From Candidatus Accumulibacter vicinus (GTDB lineage: Bacteria; Pseudomonadota; Gammaproteobacteria; Burkholderiales; Rhodocyclaceae), in contig DIME01000074.1 of the NCBI GenBank assembly GCA_002425405.1, forward strand, positions 13,650 to 35,871: a DNA stretch of 22,222 bases. The letters are read 5' to 3'. Positions 7,573 to 14,037 of this stretch are shown here, in pieces. A program made the position numbers and the translations under genes. How positions within the stretch are numbered: position 1 is the stretch's first letter; each line of letters opens with the position of its first letter. The notes under the pieces are model-generated. The model was not told where the DNA came from and did not search any database. It saw nothing but the letters and a program-made list of their open reading frames with translations.

Positions 7573-8940
7573 ATGGCTCAAGGATTGCCGATTCTGGTGG
7601 TTGAAGACGACGCTGCTCTGCGTGAAGCGATCTGCGACACTCTTGAACTGGCGGGGCAGACGGTGATCTCTGCGGGTGGAGGTGACCAGGCGTTGCAACT
7701 GCTCGTCAGGCATGCCGTGTCGCTGGTCGTCAGCGACGTGCGCATGTTGCCGGTCGATGGCATTGCCTTACTCAAAGAAATCCGCAGCCGCTTCCCGTAC
7801 CTGCCGGTAGTCCTGATGACCGCTTTCGCCGACGTCGACCGCGCTGTCGAAGCCATGCGGGCAGGTGCCTGTGACTTTCTGCTCAAGCCTTTCGAGCCAA
7901 AGGCGCTGCTCACACATGTACTGCGCTATCGCTTGCCGGAAGCACCCGGTGATGACCGGGTGATCGCCATCGATCCGATGACCAGCAATCTCTTTGCTCT
8001 GGCCAGGCGAGTTGCACAGACCGACGCCACGGTCCTGCTGAGCGGGGAGAGTGGTGTGGGCAAGGAAGTGGTGGCGCACTATATTCACCAGCACTCGGGG
8101 CGCAGCAAGGGTCCGTTCGTTGCCATCAACTGTGCGGCGATTCCGGATAGTCTGCTGGAAGCGACGCTTTTCGGTTATGAAAAGGGGGCCTTCAGTGGTG
8201 CTCAGCACGCACAGGCCGGAAAGTTTGAACAGGCGCAGCATGGGACCTTATTGCTTGACGAAATCACCGAAATGCCGCTTGGCCTGCAGGCCAAGCTACT
8301 GCGTGTTCTCCAGGAGCGCGAAGTCGAGCGTGTAGGCGGCAGCAAGCCGGTCAGCCTCGATATCCGTATCGTCGCCACCTCCAATCGGGATATTGCCGAC
8401 AGCGTGGCGAAGGGCCTGTTTCGCGAGGATCTGTACTATCGGCTCAACGTCTTCCCGCTACTGATTCCGGCCCTGCGGCAACGTAGCCAGGACATCATTC
8501 CCCTGGCGCGTCATTTTCTGGCCACCCACGGCGGTCGATCGGGTCGTCCACACTTGCGCCTGTCCACCGCCGCCGAGGCCGCCCTGCAGTGCAACGCCTG
8601 GCCTGGCAATGTCCGTGAACTGGAAAACATCATCCAGCGGGCGGTCATTCTTGCCTCTGGCGACATCGTTGACGTCGATGCCCTGCATTTCGCGCTTGAA
8701 CGTCGCGTCGATCCGGCGGCGGGGAAACTGACCGAAATCGTCCCGCCGGTGAGTGCCATACCCTCCCGGACCCGACCAGCCGAAGACTTGCGGGACATGG
8801 AGCGCGAGCATATCCTGCACACACTGGAGGCGGTGGGTGGTTCGCGCAAACTGGCCGGGCAGCGTCTCGGGATGCCTGAGAGAACCCTGCGTTACAAGTT
8901 GCGACAGTATCGCCTCGAAGGCTTTCTCAAGGAGGACTGA
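7573..8940 (+). CDS. fleR: Sigma-54 dependent response regulator, FleR/FlrC-like
   Basis: A 455-residue NtrC-family activator. The start at 7573 (MAQGLPILVVEDD) has AAGGAACAGGG just upstream. A frame start at 7543 would add ten unsupported residues. Receiver domain: acidic cluster at 11-13, phospho-acceptor Asp55 in VVSDVRM, Lys in FLLKPF. AAA+ domain: Walker A GESGVGKE at 158-165, sigma-54 contact loop GAFSGA at 205-210 (usually GAFTGA), Walker B LLLDEI at 226-231, then REDLYYRLNVFPL. A Fis-type helix-turn-helix ends the protein (GSRKLAGQRLGMPERTLRYK). It probably activates the sigma-54 promoter found 28 bases after its stop codon, in front of fliE. Confidence 0.92.
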   Translation: MAQGLPILVVEDDAALREAICDTLELAGQTVISAGGGDQALQLLVRHAVSLVVSDVRMLPVDGIALLKEIRSRFPYLPVVLMTAFADVDRAVEAMRAGACDFLLKPFEPKALLTHVLRYRLPEAPGDDRVIAIDPMTSNLFALARRVAQTDATVLLSGESGVGKEVVAHYIHQHSGRSKGPFVAINCAAIPDSLLEATLFGYEKGAFSGAQHAQAGKFEQAQHGTLLLDEITEMPLGLQAKLLRVLQEREVERVGGSKPVSLDIRIVATSNRDIADSVAKGLFREDLYYRLNVFPLLIPALRQRSQDIIPLARHFLATHGGRSGRPHLRLSTAAEAALQCNAWPGNVRELENIIQRAVILASGDIVDVDALHFALERRVDPAAGKLTEIVPPVSAIPSRTRPAEDLRDMEREHILHTLEAVGGSRKLAGQRLGMPERTLRYKLRQYRLEGFLKED

Positions 8941-8967
8941 TGGAGTCGGGTCGATGGTCGAAGGAAT

Positions 8968-8983
8968 TGGCGCACTTTTTGCT
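8968..8983 (+). promoter_or_regulatory. Sigma-54 (-24/-12) promoter of fliE
   Basis: The sequence TGGCGCACTTTTTGCT matches the consensus TGGCAC-N5-TTGCW, with exact GG-N10-GC spacing and a T-rich spacer. Transcription should start near 8993-8995, about 20 bases before the fliE ATG at 9015. A sigma-54 activator gene lies immediately upstream, which fits. Confidence 0.88.
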
Positions 8984-9014
8984 TTGAGATCACGGAACGC
9001 GTTTGGAGAAGTGA

Positions 9015-9338
9015 ATGGATACCCAGGGTATTGATCAGATGTTGAGCATGTTGCGCGCGAACTCGGCGGCGGCCAGCGGGCGTGTCGCCGAGGCGCAGAA
9101 TACCACTAACGGTGGGACCGATTTTGCCAAGGTATTGCAGGCTTCGATAGCCGAGGTCAATCAGACGCAGCAGAAGGCAGATGCGATAGCGGCAAATTTT
9201 GCCACCGGCAACAGCAGCGAGAACTTGCACGATGTGATGATCGCCCTGCAAAAGGCCAACATCTCTTTTCAGGAAATGATTCAGGTCCGCAACAAGCTCG
9301 TCTCAGCCTACCATGACGTAATGAACATGCAGGTCTGA
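9015..9338 (+). CDS. fliE: Flagellar hook-basal body adaptor FliE
   Basis: A 107-residue protein, the normal size for FliE, which joins the MS ring to the rod and is the first export substrate. The C-terminal half shows the family pattern (LHDVMIALQKANISFQEMIQ, VRNKLVSAYHDVMNMQV). The ATG follows GGAGAAGTGA. It stands alone: fliF, normally the next gene in the same operon, is instead about 2.8 kb away and divergent. The permuted tmRNA gene begins within about 60 bases of its stop, and no clear fliE terminator is visible. Confidence 0.97.
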   Translation: MDTQGIDQMLSMLRANSAAASGRVAEAQNTTNGGTDFAKVLQASIAEVNQTQQKADAIAANFATGNSSENLHDVMIALQKANISFQEMIQVRNKLVSAYHDVMNMQV

Positions 9339-9361
9339 CACAAAACAACTTCACGCGGCGC

Positions 9362-9390
9362 TTGTGTTCGCGAGTCACTGTCCCCATAAT
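9362..9390 (+). promoter_or_regulatory. Probable sigma-70 promoter of the permuted ssrA gene
   Basis: TTGTGT (9362-9367), a 17-base spacer and CATAAT (9385-9390). The -10 box matches five of six positions, the -35 box only three. A start about seven bases downstream, near 9397, would begin the RNA with GCAUGG, close to the expected start of the tmRNA acceptor piece. Confidence 0.45.
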
Positions 9391-9396
9391 GGCAGG

Positions 9397-9462
9397 CATG
9401 GTTGTAATTCCGGCAACCCGGAAGCGTTCTGGACGCGGGTTCGATTCCCGCCACCTCCACCA
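9397..9462 (+). ncRNA. ssrA: tmRNA acceptor piece (T-arm, 3' acceptor strand, CCA)
   Basis: The T-stem GCGGG/CCCGC (9435-9439, 9447-9451) encloses a standard UUCGAUU loop. Then come CACCUCC (9452-9458), discriminator A (9459) and an encoded CCA (9460-9462). Upstream a local hairpin UUCCGG-CAAC-CCGGAA spans 9408-9423. The bases GGACGCGGGUUC are the standard tmRNA junction. The 5' end is inferred from the promoter. Confidence 0.85.
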
Positions 9463-9466
9463 CTAC

Positions 9467-9607
9467 GGGGGTGTACTGGTTTCGACAGGGTGACAGATGG
9501 TGAGCAGGCAACCCGAAAGGCGACGGACGTAATCCGAGCAAAACCACAAACGCCAACGATGAGCGTTTCGCACTGGCCGCTTAGGCCTGCTGAGGACGTA
9601 GCCGTCC
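9467..9607 (+). ncRNA. ssrA: tmRNA coding piece (5' acceptor strand, D-loop, tag frame)
   Basis: It begins GGGGGUGUACUGGUUUCGAC, typical of tmRNA 5' ends and a natural RNase P product end. A 7-bp helix AGCAGGC (9503-9509) with GCCUGCU (9585-9591) encloses the tag region. The small hairpin GGACG-UAGC-CGUCC (9594-9607) follows the tag. The true 3' end could be anywhere from about 9592 to 9625. Only CUAC (9463-9466) separates it from the acceptor piece. Confidence 0.85.
9552..9584 (+). other. ssrA: tmRNA proteolysis tag reading frame (ANDERFALAA)
   Basis: From the GCC resume codon, the frame reads A-N-D-E-R-F-A-L-A-A then TAG. The ANDE start and ALAA end are the standard form of proteobacterial SsrA tags recognised by SspB/ClpXP. 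The stop is followed at once by the GCCTGCT strand of an enclosing helix. Confidence 0.93.
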
Positions 9608-9625
9608 AATAAACAGAACGGCTAT

Positions 9626-9649
9626 CGGCGGGGGCTTCGGCCCCCGCCG
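9626..9649 (+). terminator. GC-rich hairpin after ssrA (terminator-like)
   Basis: CGGCGGGGGC and GCCCCCGCCG form a perfect 10-bp stem with a UUCG tetraloop. No T-run follows, so it may act as a stability or 3'-end processing hairpin rather than a classic terminator. A preceding alternative stem TAGCCGT/ACGGCTA lies at 9599-9605 and 9618-9624. Confidence 0.6.
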
Positions 9650-9876
9650 TCGCTTCGGCTTCCGCTTCGCGATGGCACGGCCATCGAAGCACGCCTCCCC
9701 CCGTTTTGCTCAGCCGCCGCCCAAAGGCCCAGCGTGGCCTCCTCATTGGGCTTTTCACACGGCGCTTGATCCCTGGCTTCTATGGCTAACGCTATGCGCC
9801 ATGCTGAAACCATGGTCCAGTCACCATAACGGCCTTGGCTCTCTTGGCGCCTGGATGTCTCCGATCCCCCTGCGGT
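9650..9876. other. Convergent intergenic region between ssrA and ureG
   Basis: These 227 bases hold no supportable gene. A hairpin CGATGGC-ACG-GCCATCG (9670-9686) is extended by GCTT/AAGC across a two-base bulge (9664-9690). An imperfect GCCCA...TGGGC pair followed by TTTT lies near 9720-9757. Neither is a clear terminator for the ure operon. Confidence 0.45.
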
Positions 9877-10488
9877 TCAACGCAGCATCCCACGCTCCTC
9901 GATGAAGGCGATGATCTCGGACAGACCCTGGCCAGTCTTCATATTGCTGAAGACGAACGGCCGCTCGCCGCGCATGCGTCGGCTGTCGCGATCCATGACC
10001 TCCAGCGAAGCGCCGACCCGTGGCGCGAGATCGGTCTTGTTGATTACCAGGAGGTCGGACCGGGTAATCCCCGGCCCGCCTTTGCGCGGGATCTTGTCGC
10101 CGGCAGCGACGTCGATGACGTAGATCGTCAGGTCGGAAAGCTCCGGGCTGAAGGTCGCCGCGAGATTGTCACCACCCGATTCGACGAAAACGATCTCGAT
10201 GTCCGGGAAAGCCGTCGTCAGGCGGGCGACGGCTTCGAGGTTGATCGACGCATCCTCGCGAATTGCGGTATGCGGGCAACCGCCGGTTTCGACGCCCAGG
10301 ATGCGTTCCTGCGGCAGCGCCGAATGCTGCACCAGGAACTTCGCGTCTTCGGCGGTGTAGATGTCGTTGGTCACCACGGCGAGGCTGTATCGGTCGCGCA
10401 GCGCCAGGCACAGCGCCAGGGTGAGTGCGGTCTTGCCGGAGCCGACCGGGCCTCCGATGCCAATGCGCAGGGCGGGACGTCGGTGCAT
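9877..10488 (-). CDS. ureG: Urease accessory GTPase UreG
   Basis: A 203-residue SIMIBI-class GTPase that drives nickel delivery into apo-urease with UreF, UreD and UreE. The P-loop GGPVGSGKT is at residues 12-20. The nickel-binding CPH motif is at 71-73 in GGCPHTAIREDASIN. ESGGDN and NKTDLAP (base recognition) follow. It is the last gene of ureDABCEFG and starts 16 bases after ureF. Confidence 0.98.
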   Translation of the reverse strand: MHRRPALRIGIGGPVGSGKTALTLALCLALRDRYSLAVVTNDIYTAEDAKFLVQHSALPQERILGVETGGCPHTAIREDASINLEAVARLTTAFPDIEIVFVESGGDNLAATFSPELSDLTIYVIDVAAGDKIPRKGGPGITRSDLLVINKTDLAPRVGASLEVMDRDSRRMRGERPFVFSNMKTGQGLSEIIAFIEERGMLR

Positions 10489-10504
10489 GTGAATTTGCTT
10501 TCTT

Positions 10505-11176
10505 TCAGGATCGGAAAAGTCTCGAATATTGTGTTTCGTGACGGCTTGACGCCAGAGCCAGGCCGGGGGCGAAGTTGCTCCAGCGTTCTTCGGGGAGTTC
10601 GAGCGCCTGCCGTACCACCGCCGGCAGGCGGCTACCCAGCGCCAGAAGGATGCGCTGCCCGGCAGCCTGGCCGAGCGGTACTGCCTTGAGCGCTGCCATC
10701 ATCTGATTTTCGCACCAGGACCATAGATAAGCGGTCAGCGAATCAACGATGGAGATTTCCCAGGCGGCAGCGGCCAGCGTCCAGCCAACCGGAAAAGAGA
10801 CTTCCGGGAGTGAGTCGAAGGCCGGTGGCAGTGGGAAATCGTCCAGATCGTGCAGCAGGCGACGTAGCGAATAGCCCATCTGGACGGTCTCGGCACGCAA
10901 CTCGGACGATTCGCGGCTGGCCAGAAAGTCGGCGTTGAGACGCTTGACTTCGCAATCATCAGCGGCAACCCAGGCTCGCTGCAGACAGGCGGTCAGCGGC
11001 GCTTCAAAGCGGCCGATACCGTTCTCGAGCAGCTTCGCGATCCATTCCAGGGCAGCCGCCTGATCCTGCACCAGACCGGCTTCGACAGCCCATTCGAGGC
11101 CTTGCGAATAGGTGTAGGCGCCCACCGGCAGTGCCGGGCTGGCCAGCTGCAGCAGCCGCGACAGCGCGAGACTCAC
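10505..11176 (-). CDS. ureF: Urease accessory protein UreF
   Basis: A 223-residue, mostly helical protein that bridges UreD-urease and UreG. Family features are the opening LLQLASPALPVGAYTYSQGLEWAVE and the later SLTAYLWSWCENQMMAALKAVPLGQ. The start codon is GTG at 11174-11176 and overlaps the ureE stop as GTGA, so the two genes are translationally coupled. Confidence 0.96.
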   Translation of the reverse strand: MSLALSRLLQLASPALPVGAYTYSQGLEWAVEAGLVQDQAAALEWIAKLLENGIGRFEAPLTACLQRAWVAADDCEVKRLNADFLASRESSELRAETVQMGYSLRRLLHDLDDFPLPPAFDSLPEVSFPVGWTLAAAAWEISIVDSLTAYLWSWCENQMMAALKAVPLGQAAGQRILLALGSRLPAVVRQALELPEERWSNFAPGLALASSRHETQYSRLFRS

Positions 11177-11667
11177 TTGAATTCGTGAATTTTCGCCGGC
11201 GAGCGATCCGGGCCGTGGTCGTGACCGCCCGCCTGCGCTTCGCCGTGAGCATATGCTCCTCCTTCCGGATCGAATGGCGCTTCGACCTCACTGACCGCAC
11301 AACCGAGACCCAGCAACATTTCGGCGAGAACGTGGTCCGCCTGAAAAAGCAGGTGGCACTCGCCAAGCTGCACCGGCACATGCCGGTTGCCGAGATGGTA
11401 GGCGGCGCGGATCAACTGCAGGGGGTGGTCGCCGGCGCGGACTTCCAGCAGCGCTTCCGGTGCGGCCTCGACGGCGATCACGCGGCCATTGCCGGTGAGC
11501 AATCGGTCGCCATGGCGCAGCACGGTGCCGGCCGGGAAGACATAGCCCAGCTCCTCGCCGCTGGCCAGAGTGACGCGTTGTCGGCTCTTGCGGCGAGCAT
11601 CATAAGGCAACACCATGCGGTCACTGGCGGGCGTCTCGCGGTCAGCGAAGGATTCGGCGAACAGCAT
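11173..11667 (-). CDS. ureE: Urease nickel metallochaperone UreE
   Basis: A 164-residue protein. UreE binds nickel and passes it to UreG. The central domain contains YHLGNRHVPVQLG, where the conserved nickel-binding His of UreE dimers lies. The tail has a modest His cluster (AHGEAQAGGHDHG) instead of the long poly-His tail of Klebsiella UreE. It begins two bases after the ureC stop. Confidence 0.95.
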   Translation of the reverse strand: MLFAESFADRETPASDRMVLPYDARRKSRQRVTLASGEELGYVFPAGTVLRHGDRLLTGNGRVIAVEAAPEALLEVRAGDHPLQLIRAAYHLGNRHVPVQLGECHLLFQADHVLAEMLLGLGCAVSEVEAPFDPEGGAYAHGEAQAGGHDHGPDRSPAKIHEFK

Positions 11668-11669
11668 GT

Positions 11670-13385
11670 TCAGAACAGGAAATAGCGCTGCGCCATCGGC
11701 AGCACGCTGGCCGGCTCGCAGACCAGCAGCTCGCCGTCGGCGCGAACGGCGTAGGTTTCAGGATCGACTTCGATCTTCGGTGTCGCGGCGTTGTGGATCA
11801 TGTCGGACTTGCCGAGTGCGCGCGTCCGGCGAACGGCAAAGAGCGGCTTGGCGAGGCGCAGCGCCGCGAGTTCCGGATGGTCGAGCGCCGCCTGCGAAAC
11901 GAAGGTCACCGAGGTCTTGCGCGCACCGCCGAAAGCTCCGAACATCGGCCGATAGTGCACCGGCTGTGGCGTCGGGATCGAGGCGTTGGCGTCGCCCATC
12001 GCAGCCGCCGCAATCATTCCGCCCTTGAGAATCAAGGAGGGCTTGACGCCGAAGAAAGCCGGTTTCCAGAGCACCAGGTCGGCGAGCTTGCCGACCTCGA
12101 TCGAACCGACGAGATCGCTGATGCCGTGCGTGATCGCCGGATTGATGGTGTACTTGGCGAGGTAGCGCTTGACACGGAAGTTGTCGTGCGTGGATTCGAC
12201 CTGACCGGTCGGCGGCGGCAGCTGACCGCGCTGTACCTTCATCTTGTGCGCTGTCTGCCAGGTACGGATGATCACTTCGCCGACGCGTCCCATGGCCTGC
12301 GAATCCGACGACATCATCGACAGCGCACCGAGGTCGTGCAGGAGGTCTTCGGCGGCGATCGTCTCGCGGCGGATGCGGCTTTCGGCGAAAGCGACGTCCT
12401 CGGCGATCGCCGGGTCGAGGTGGTGGCAAACCATCAGCATGTCGAGATGCTCATCGACGGTATTGACGGTGTACGGGCGCGTCGGGTTGGTCGAGGAAGG
12501 CAGGACGTTGGTCTCGCCGACGGCACGCAGGATGTCGGGCGCATGCCCGCCGCCGGCGCCTTCGGTATGGAAGGTATGAATGGTTCGCCCCTTGAAGGCG
12601 GCGAGCGTCGTTTCGACGAAACCGGATTCGTTGAGCGTGTCAGTGTGGATGGCCACCTGCACGTCCATCTCGTCGGCCACCGCCAGGCAGTTGTCGATCG
12701 CCGCCGGGGTGGTGCCCCAGTCCTCGTGCAGCTTGAGGCCGATGGCGCCGGCGCGTACCTGCTCGCGCAACGGTTCCGGCAGCGAGACATTGCCCTTGCC
12801 GAAGAAACCGAGGTTCATCGGGAAAGCGTCGGCCGCTTCGAGCATGCGCTGGATGTGCCAGGGTCCCGGCGTACAGGTTGTGGCGTAGGTGCCGGTGGCC
12901 GGTCCGGTGCCGCCGCCGAGCATGGTCGTTACTCCCGACATCAGGGCTTCATCGATCTGCTGCGGGCAGATGAAATGGATGTGGCTGTCGATGCCGCCGG
13001 CGGTGACGATCATTCCTTCGCCGGCGATGATCTCGGTGCCGCCGCCGATAGGGATGGTCACGCCCGGTTGAATGTCCGGATTGCCGGCCTTGCCGATGCC
13101 TGCGATGCGGCCGCCCTTGATGGCGATGTCGGCCTTGACGATCCCCCAGTGGTCGACGATCAGCGCGTTGGTGATCACCGTGTCGGCAACTTCGGCCGCA
13201 GGCTTCTGACCCTGCCCCATGCCGTCACGGACCACCTTGCCACCGCCGAACTTGACTTCCTCACCGTAGATCGTGAAATCGTCTTCGACGGCAATCCACA
13301 GTTCGGTATCCGCGAGACGTATGCGGTCGCCGATGGTTGGGCCGAACATCTCGGCATAGGCCTGCCGCGAGATTTTGACGCTCAT
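11670..13385 (-). CDS. ureC: Urease subunit alpha UreC (catalytic)
   Basis: A 571-residue protein, the full length for bacterial UreC. Urease hydrolyses urea to ammonia and carbamate in the cytosol. All nickel-site residues are present, offset by one from the Klebsiella numbering: His135 and His137 (SHIHFICPQQ), the carbamylated Lys218 and His220 (GLKLHEDWG), His247, His273, Cys320-His321 of the mobile flap (MVCHHL) and Asp361 (SSDSQAMGR). The enzyme should be active. ATG at 13383-13385 is preceded by GAGGA. It lies ten bases after ureB. Confidence 0.99.
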   Translation of the reverse strand: MSVKISRQAYAEMFGPTIGDRIRLADTELWIAVEDDFTIYGEEVKFGGGKVVRDGMGQGQKPAAEVADTVITNALIVDHWGIVKADIAIKGGRIAGIGKAGNPDIQPGVTIPIGGGTEIIAGEGMIVTAGGIDSHIHFICPQQIDEALMSGVTTMLGGGTGPATGTYATTCTPGPWHIQRMLEAADAFPMNLGFFGKGNVSLPEPLREQVRAGAIGLKLHEDWGTTPAAIDNCLAVADEMDVQVAIHTDTLNESGFVETTLAAFKGRTIHTFHTEGAGGGHAPDILRAVGETNVLPSSTNPTRPYTVNTVDEHLDMLMVCHHLDPAIAEDVAFAESRIRRETIAAEDLLHDLGALSMMSSDSQAMGRVGEVIIRTWQTAHKMKVQRGQLPPPTGQVESTHDNFRVKRYLAKYTINPAITHGISDLVGSIEVGKLADLVLWKPAFFGVKPSLILKGGMIAAAAMGDANASIPTPQPVHYRPMFGAFGGARKTSVTFVSQAALDHPELAALRLAKPLFAVRRTRALGKSDMIHNAATPKIEVDPETYAVRADGELLVCEPASVLPMAQRYFLF

Positions 13386-13395
13386 GACCGAATCC

Positions 13396-13704
13396 TCATG
13401 GTAATTCTCCCATTACCTGGCCATTAAAGCCATGGACTCGGCGCTCGCCGGCCAGCGCCACCAGTTGTACGCTGCGCGTCTGACCGGGTTCGAAGCGCAC
13501 CGCGGTACCGGCGGCAATGTCGAGCCGGCAACCGCGCGCTGCGATGCGGTCGAAAACCAGGGCGGCATTGGTTTCGGCAAAGTGGTAATGCGAACCGACC
13601 TGGATCGGCCGGTCACCGGTGTTGGCGACGCTCAGGCGGATTGTTGCACGATCGGTGTTGAGTTCGATCTCGCCCGCTGCAATCTGCATTTCTCCGGGAA
13701 TCAT
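13396..13704 (-). CDS. ureB: Urease subunit beta UreB
   Basis: A 102-residue structural subunit. It shows the family signature MIPGEMQIAAGEIELN, then VGSHYHFAETNAAL, RLDIAAGTAVRFEPG and the end VHGFNGQVMGEL. It is separate from ureA, as in most proteobacteria. GAGG lies upstream of the ATG, and ureA ends 11 bases before. Confidence 0.98.
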   Translation of the reverse strand: MIPGEMQIAAGEIELNTDRATIRLSVANTGDRPIQVGSHYHFAETNAALVFDRIAARGCRLDIAAGTAVRFEPGQTRSVQLVALAGERRVHGFNGQVMGELP

Positions 13705-13715
13705 CGTTCAGATCC

Positions 13716-14018
13716 TCAAATGATCGGGTGATGCACGGTGACCAGCTTGGTGCCGTCCGGGAAGGTTGCTTCGACCTGGATGTCGTGGATCATTTCCGGC
13801 ACGCCTTCCATCACGTCGGCACGACTCAACAGCGTTGTGCCGTAGCTCATCAGCTCGGCGACCGTGCGGCCGTCGCGGGCGCCTTCGACGATCGCGGCGC
13901 TGATCAGCGCCACCGCTTCCGGGTAGTTGAGCTTCAGGCCGCGCGCCCGGCGTCGTTCGGCGAGCAGAGCGGCGGTGAAGATCAACAGCTTGTCCTTTTC
14001 TCTCGGCGTCAGTTCCAT
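13716..14018 (-). CDS. ureA: Urease subunit gamma UreA
   Basis: A 100-residue structural subunit, starting MELTPREKDKLLIFTAALLA and ending with FPDGTKLVTVHHPI, both diagnostic. The ATG has GAGGAAG five bases upstream. It is the second gene of the operon, 19 bases after ureD. Confidence 0.98.
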   Translation of the reverse strand: MELTPREKDKLLIFTAALLAERRRARGLKLNYPEAVALISAAIVEGARDGRTVAELMSYGTTLLSRADVMEGVPEMIHDIQVEATFPDGTKLVTVHHPII

Positions 14019-14037
14019 GCGTCTTCCTCAAAGCGAT

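Larger units (their letters stand above)
9397..9607 (+). ncRNA. ssrA: Transfer-messenger RNA, circularly permuted gene (two-piece tmRNA)
   Basis: tmRNA rescues stalled ribosomes by adding a degradation tag. Here the order is permuted: the T-arm, 3' acceptor strand and CCA (9435-9462) come before the 5' acceptor strand GGGGGUG (9467-9473), D-loop (UUUCGAC) and tag frame (9552-9584). The acceptor strands GGGGGUG and CACCUCC pair over seven base pairs, including a G3-U70 wobble, the alanine identity element of tmRNA. A second helix joins the halves: CAGGGUG 9486-9492 with CGUUCUG 9425-9431, including wobbles. No T-arm follows the tag, so it is not an ordinary one-piece gene. Permuted ssrA genes are known in alphaproteobacteria, some cyanobacteria and some betaproteobacteria. 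The outer ends are estimates. Confidence 0.9.

Noticed and set aside
9397..9466. A separate ordinary tRNA gene upstream of a one-piece tmRNA
   Set aside because: There is no D-arm, anticodon arm or matching 5' acceptor strand upstream of the T-arm; its acceptor strand pairs with the tmRNA 5' end downstream, and no second T-arm follows the tag.
9735..9757. Rho-independent terminator from the GCCCA/TGGGC pair with TTTT
   Set aside because: The stem is five base pairs with a loop of over 20 bases and points away from the ure operon, so it is not convincing.
9308..9758. Minus-strand frames with VAGIEPASRTLPG and GGNRTRVQNASG
   Set aside because: These are antisense readings of the tmRNA T-arm and tag region, not proteins.
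11793..13427. Long 544-codon open frame on the plus strand opposite ureC
   Set aside because: It is the antisense shadow of ureC in GC-rich DNA. It shows no protein family, no ribosome binding site and biased Arg/Asp/Gly/His composition.
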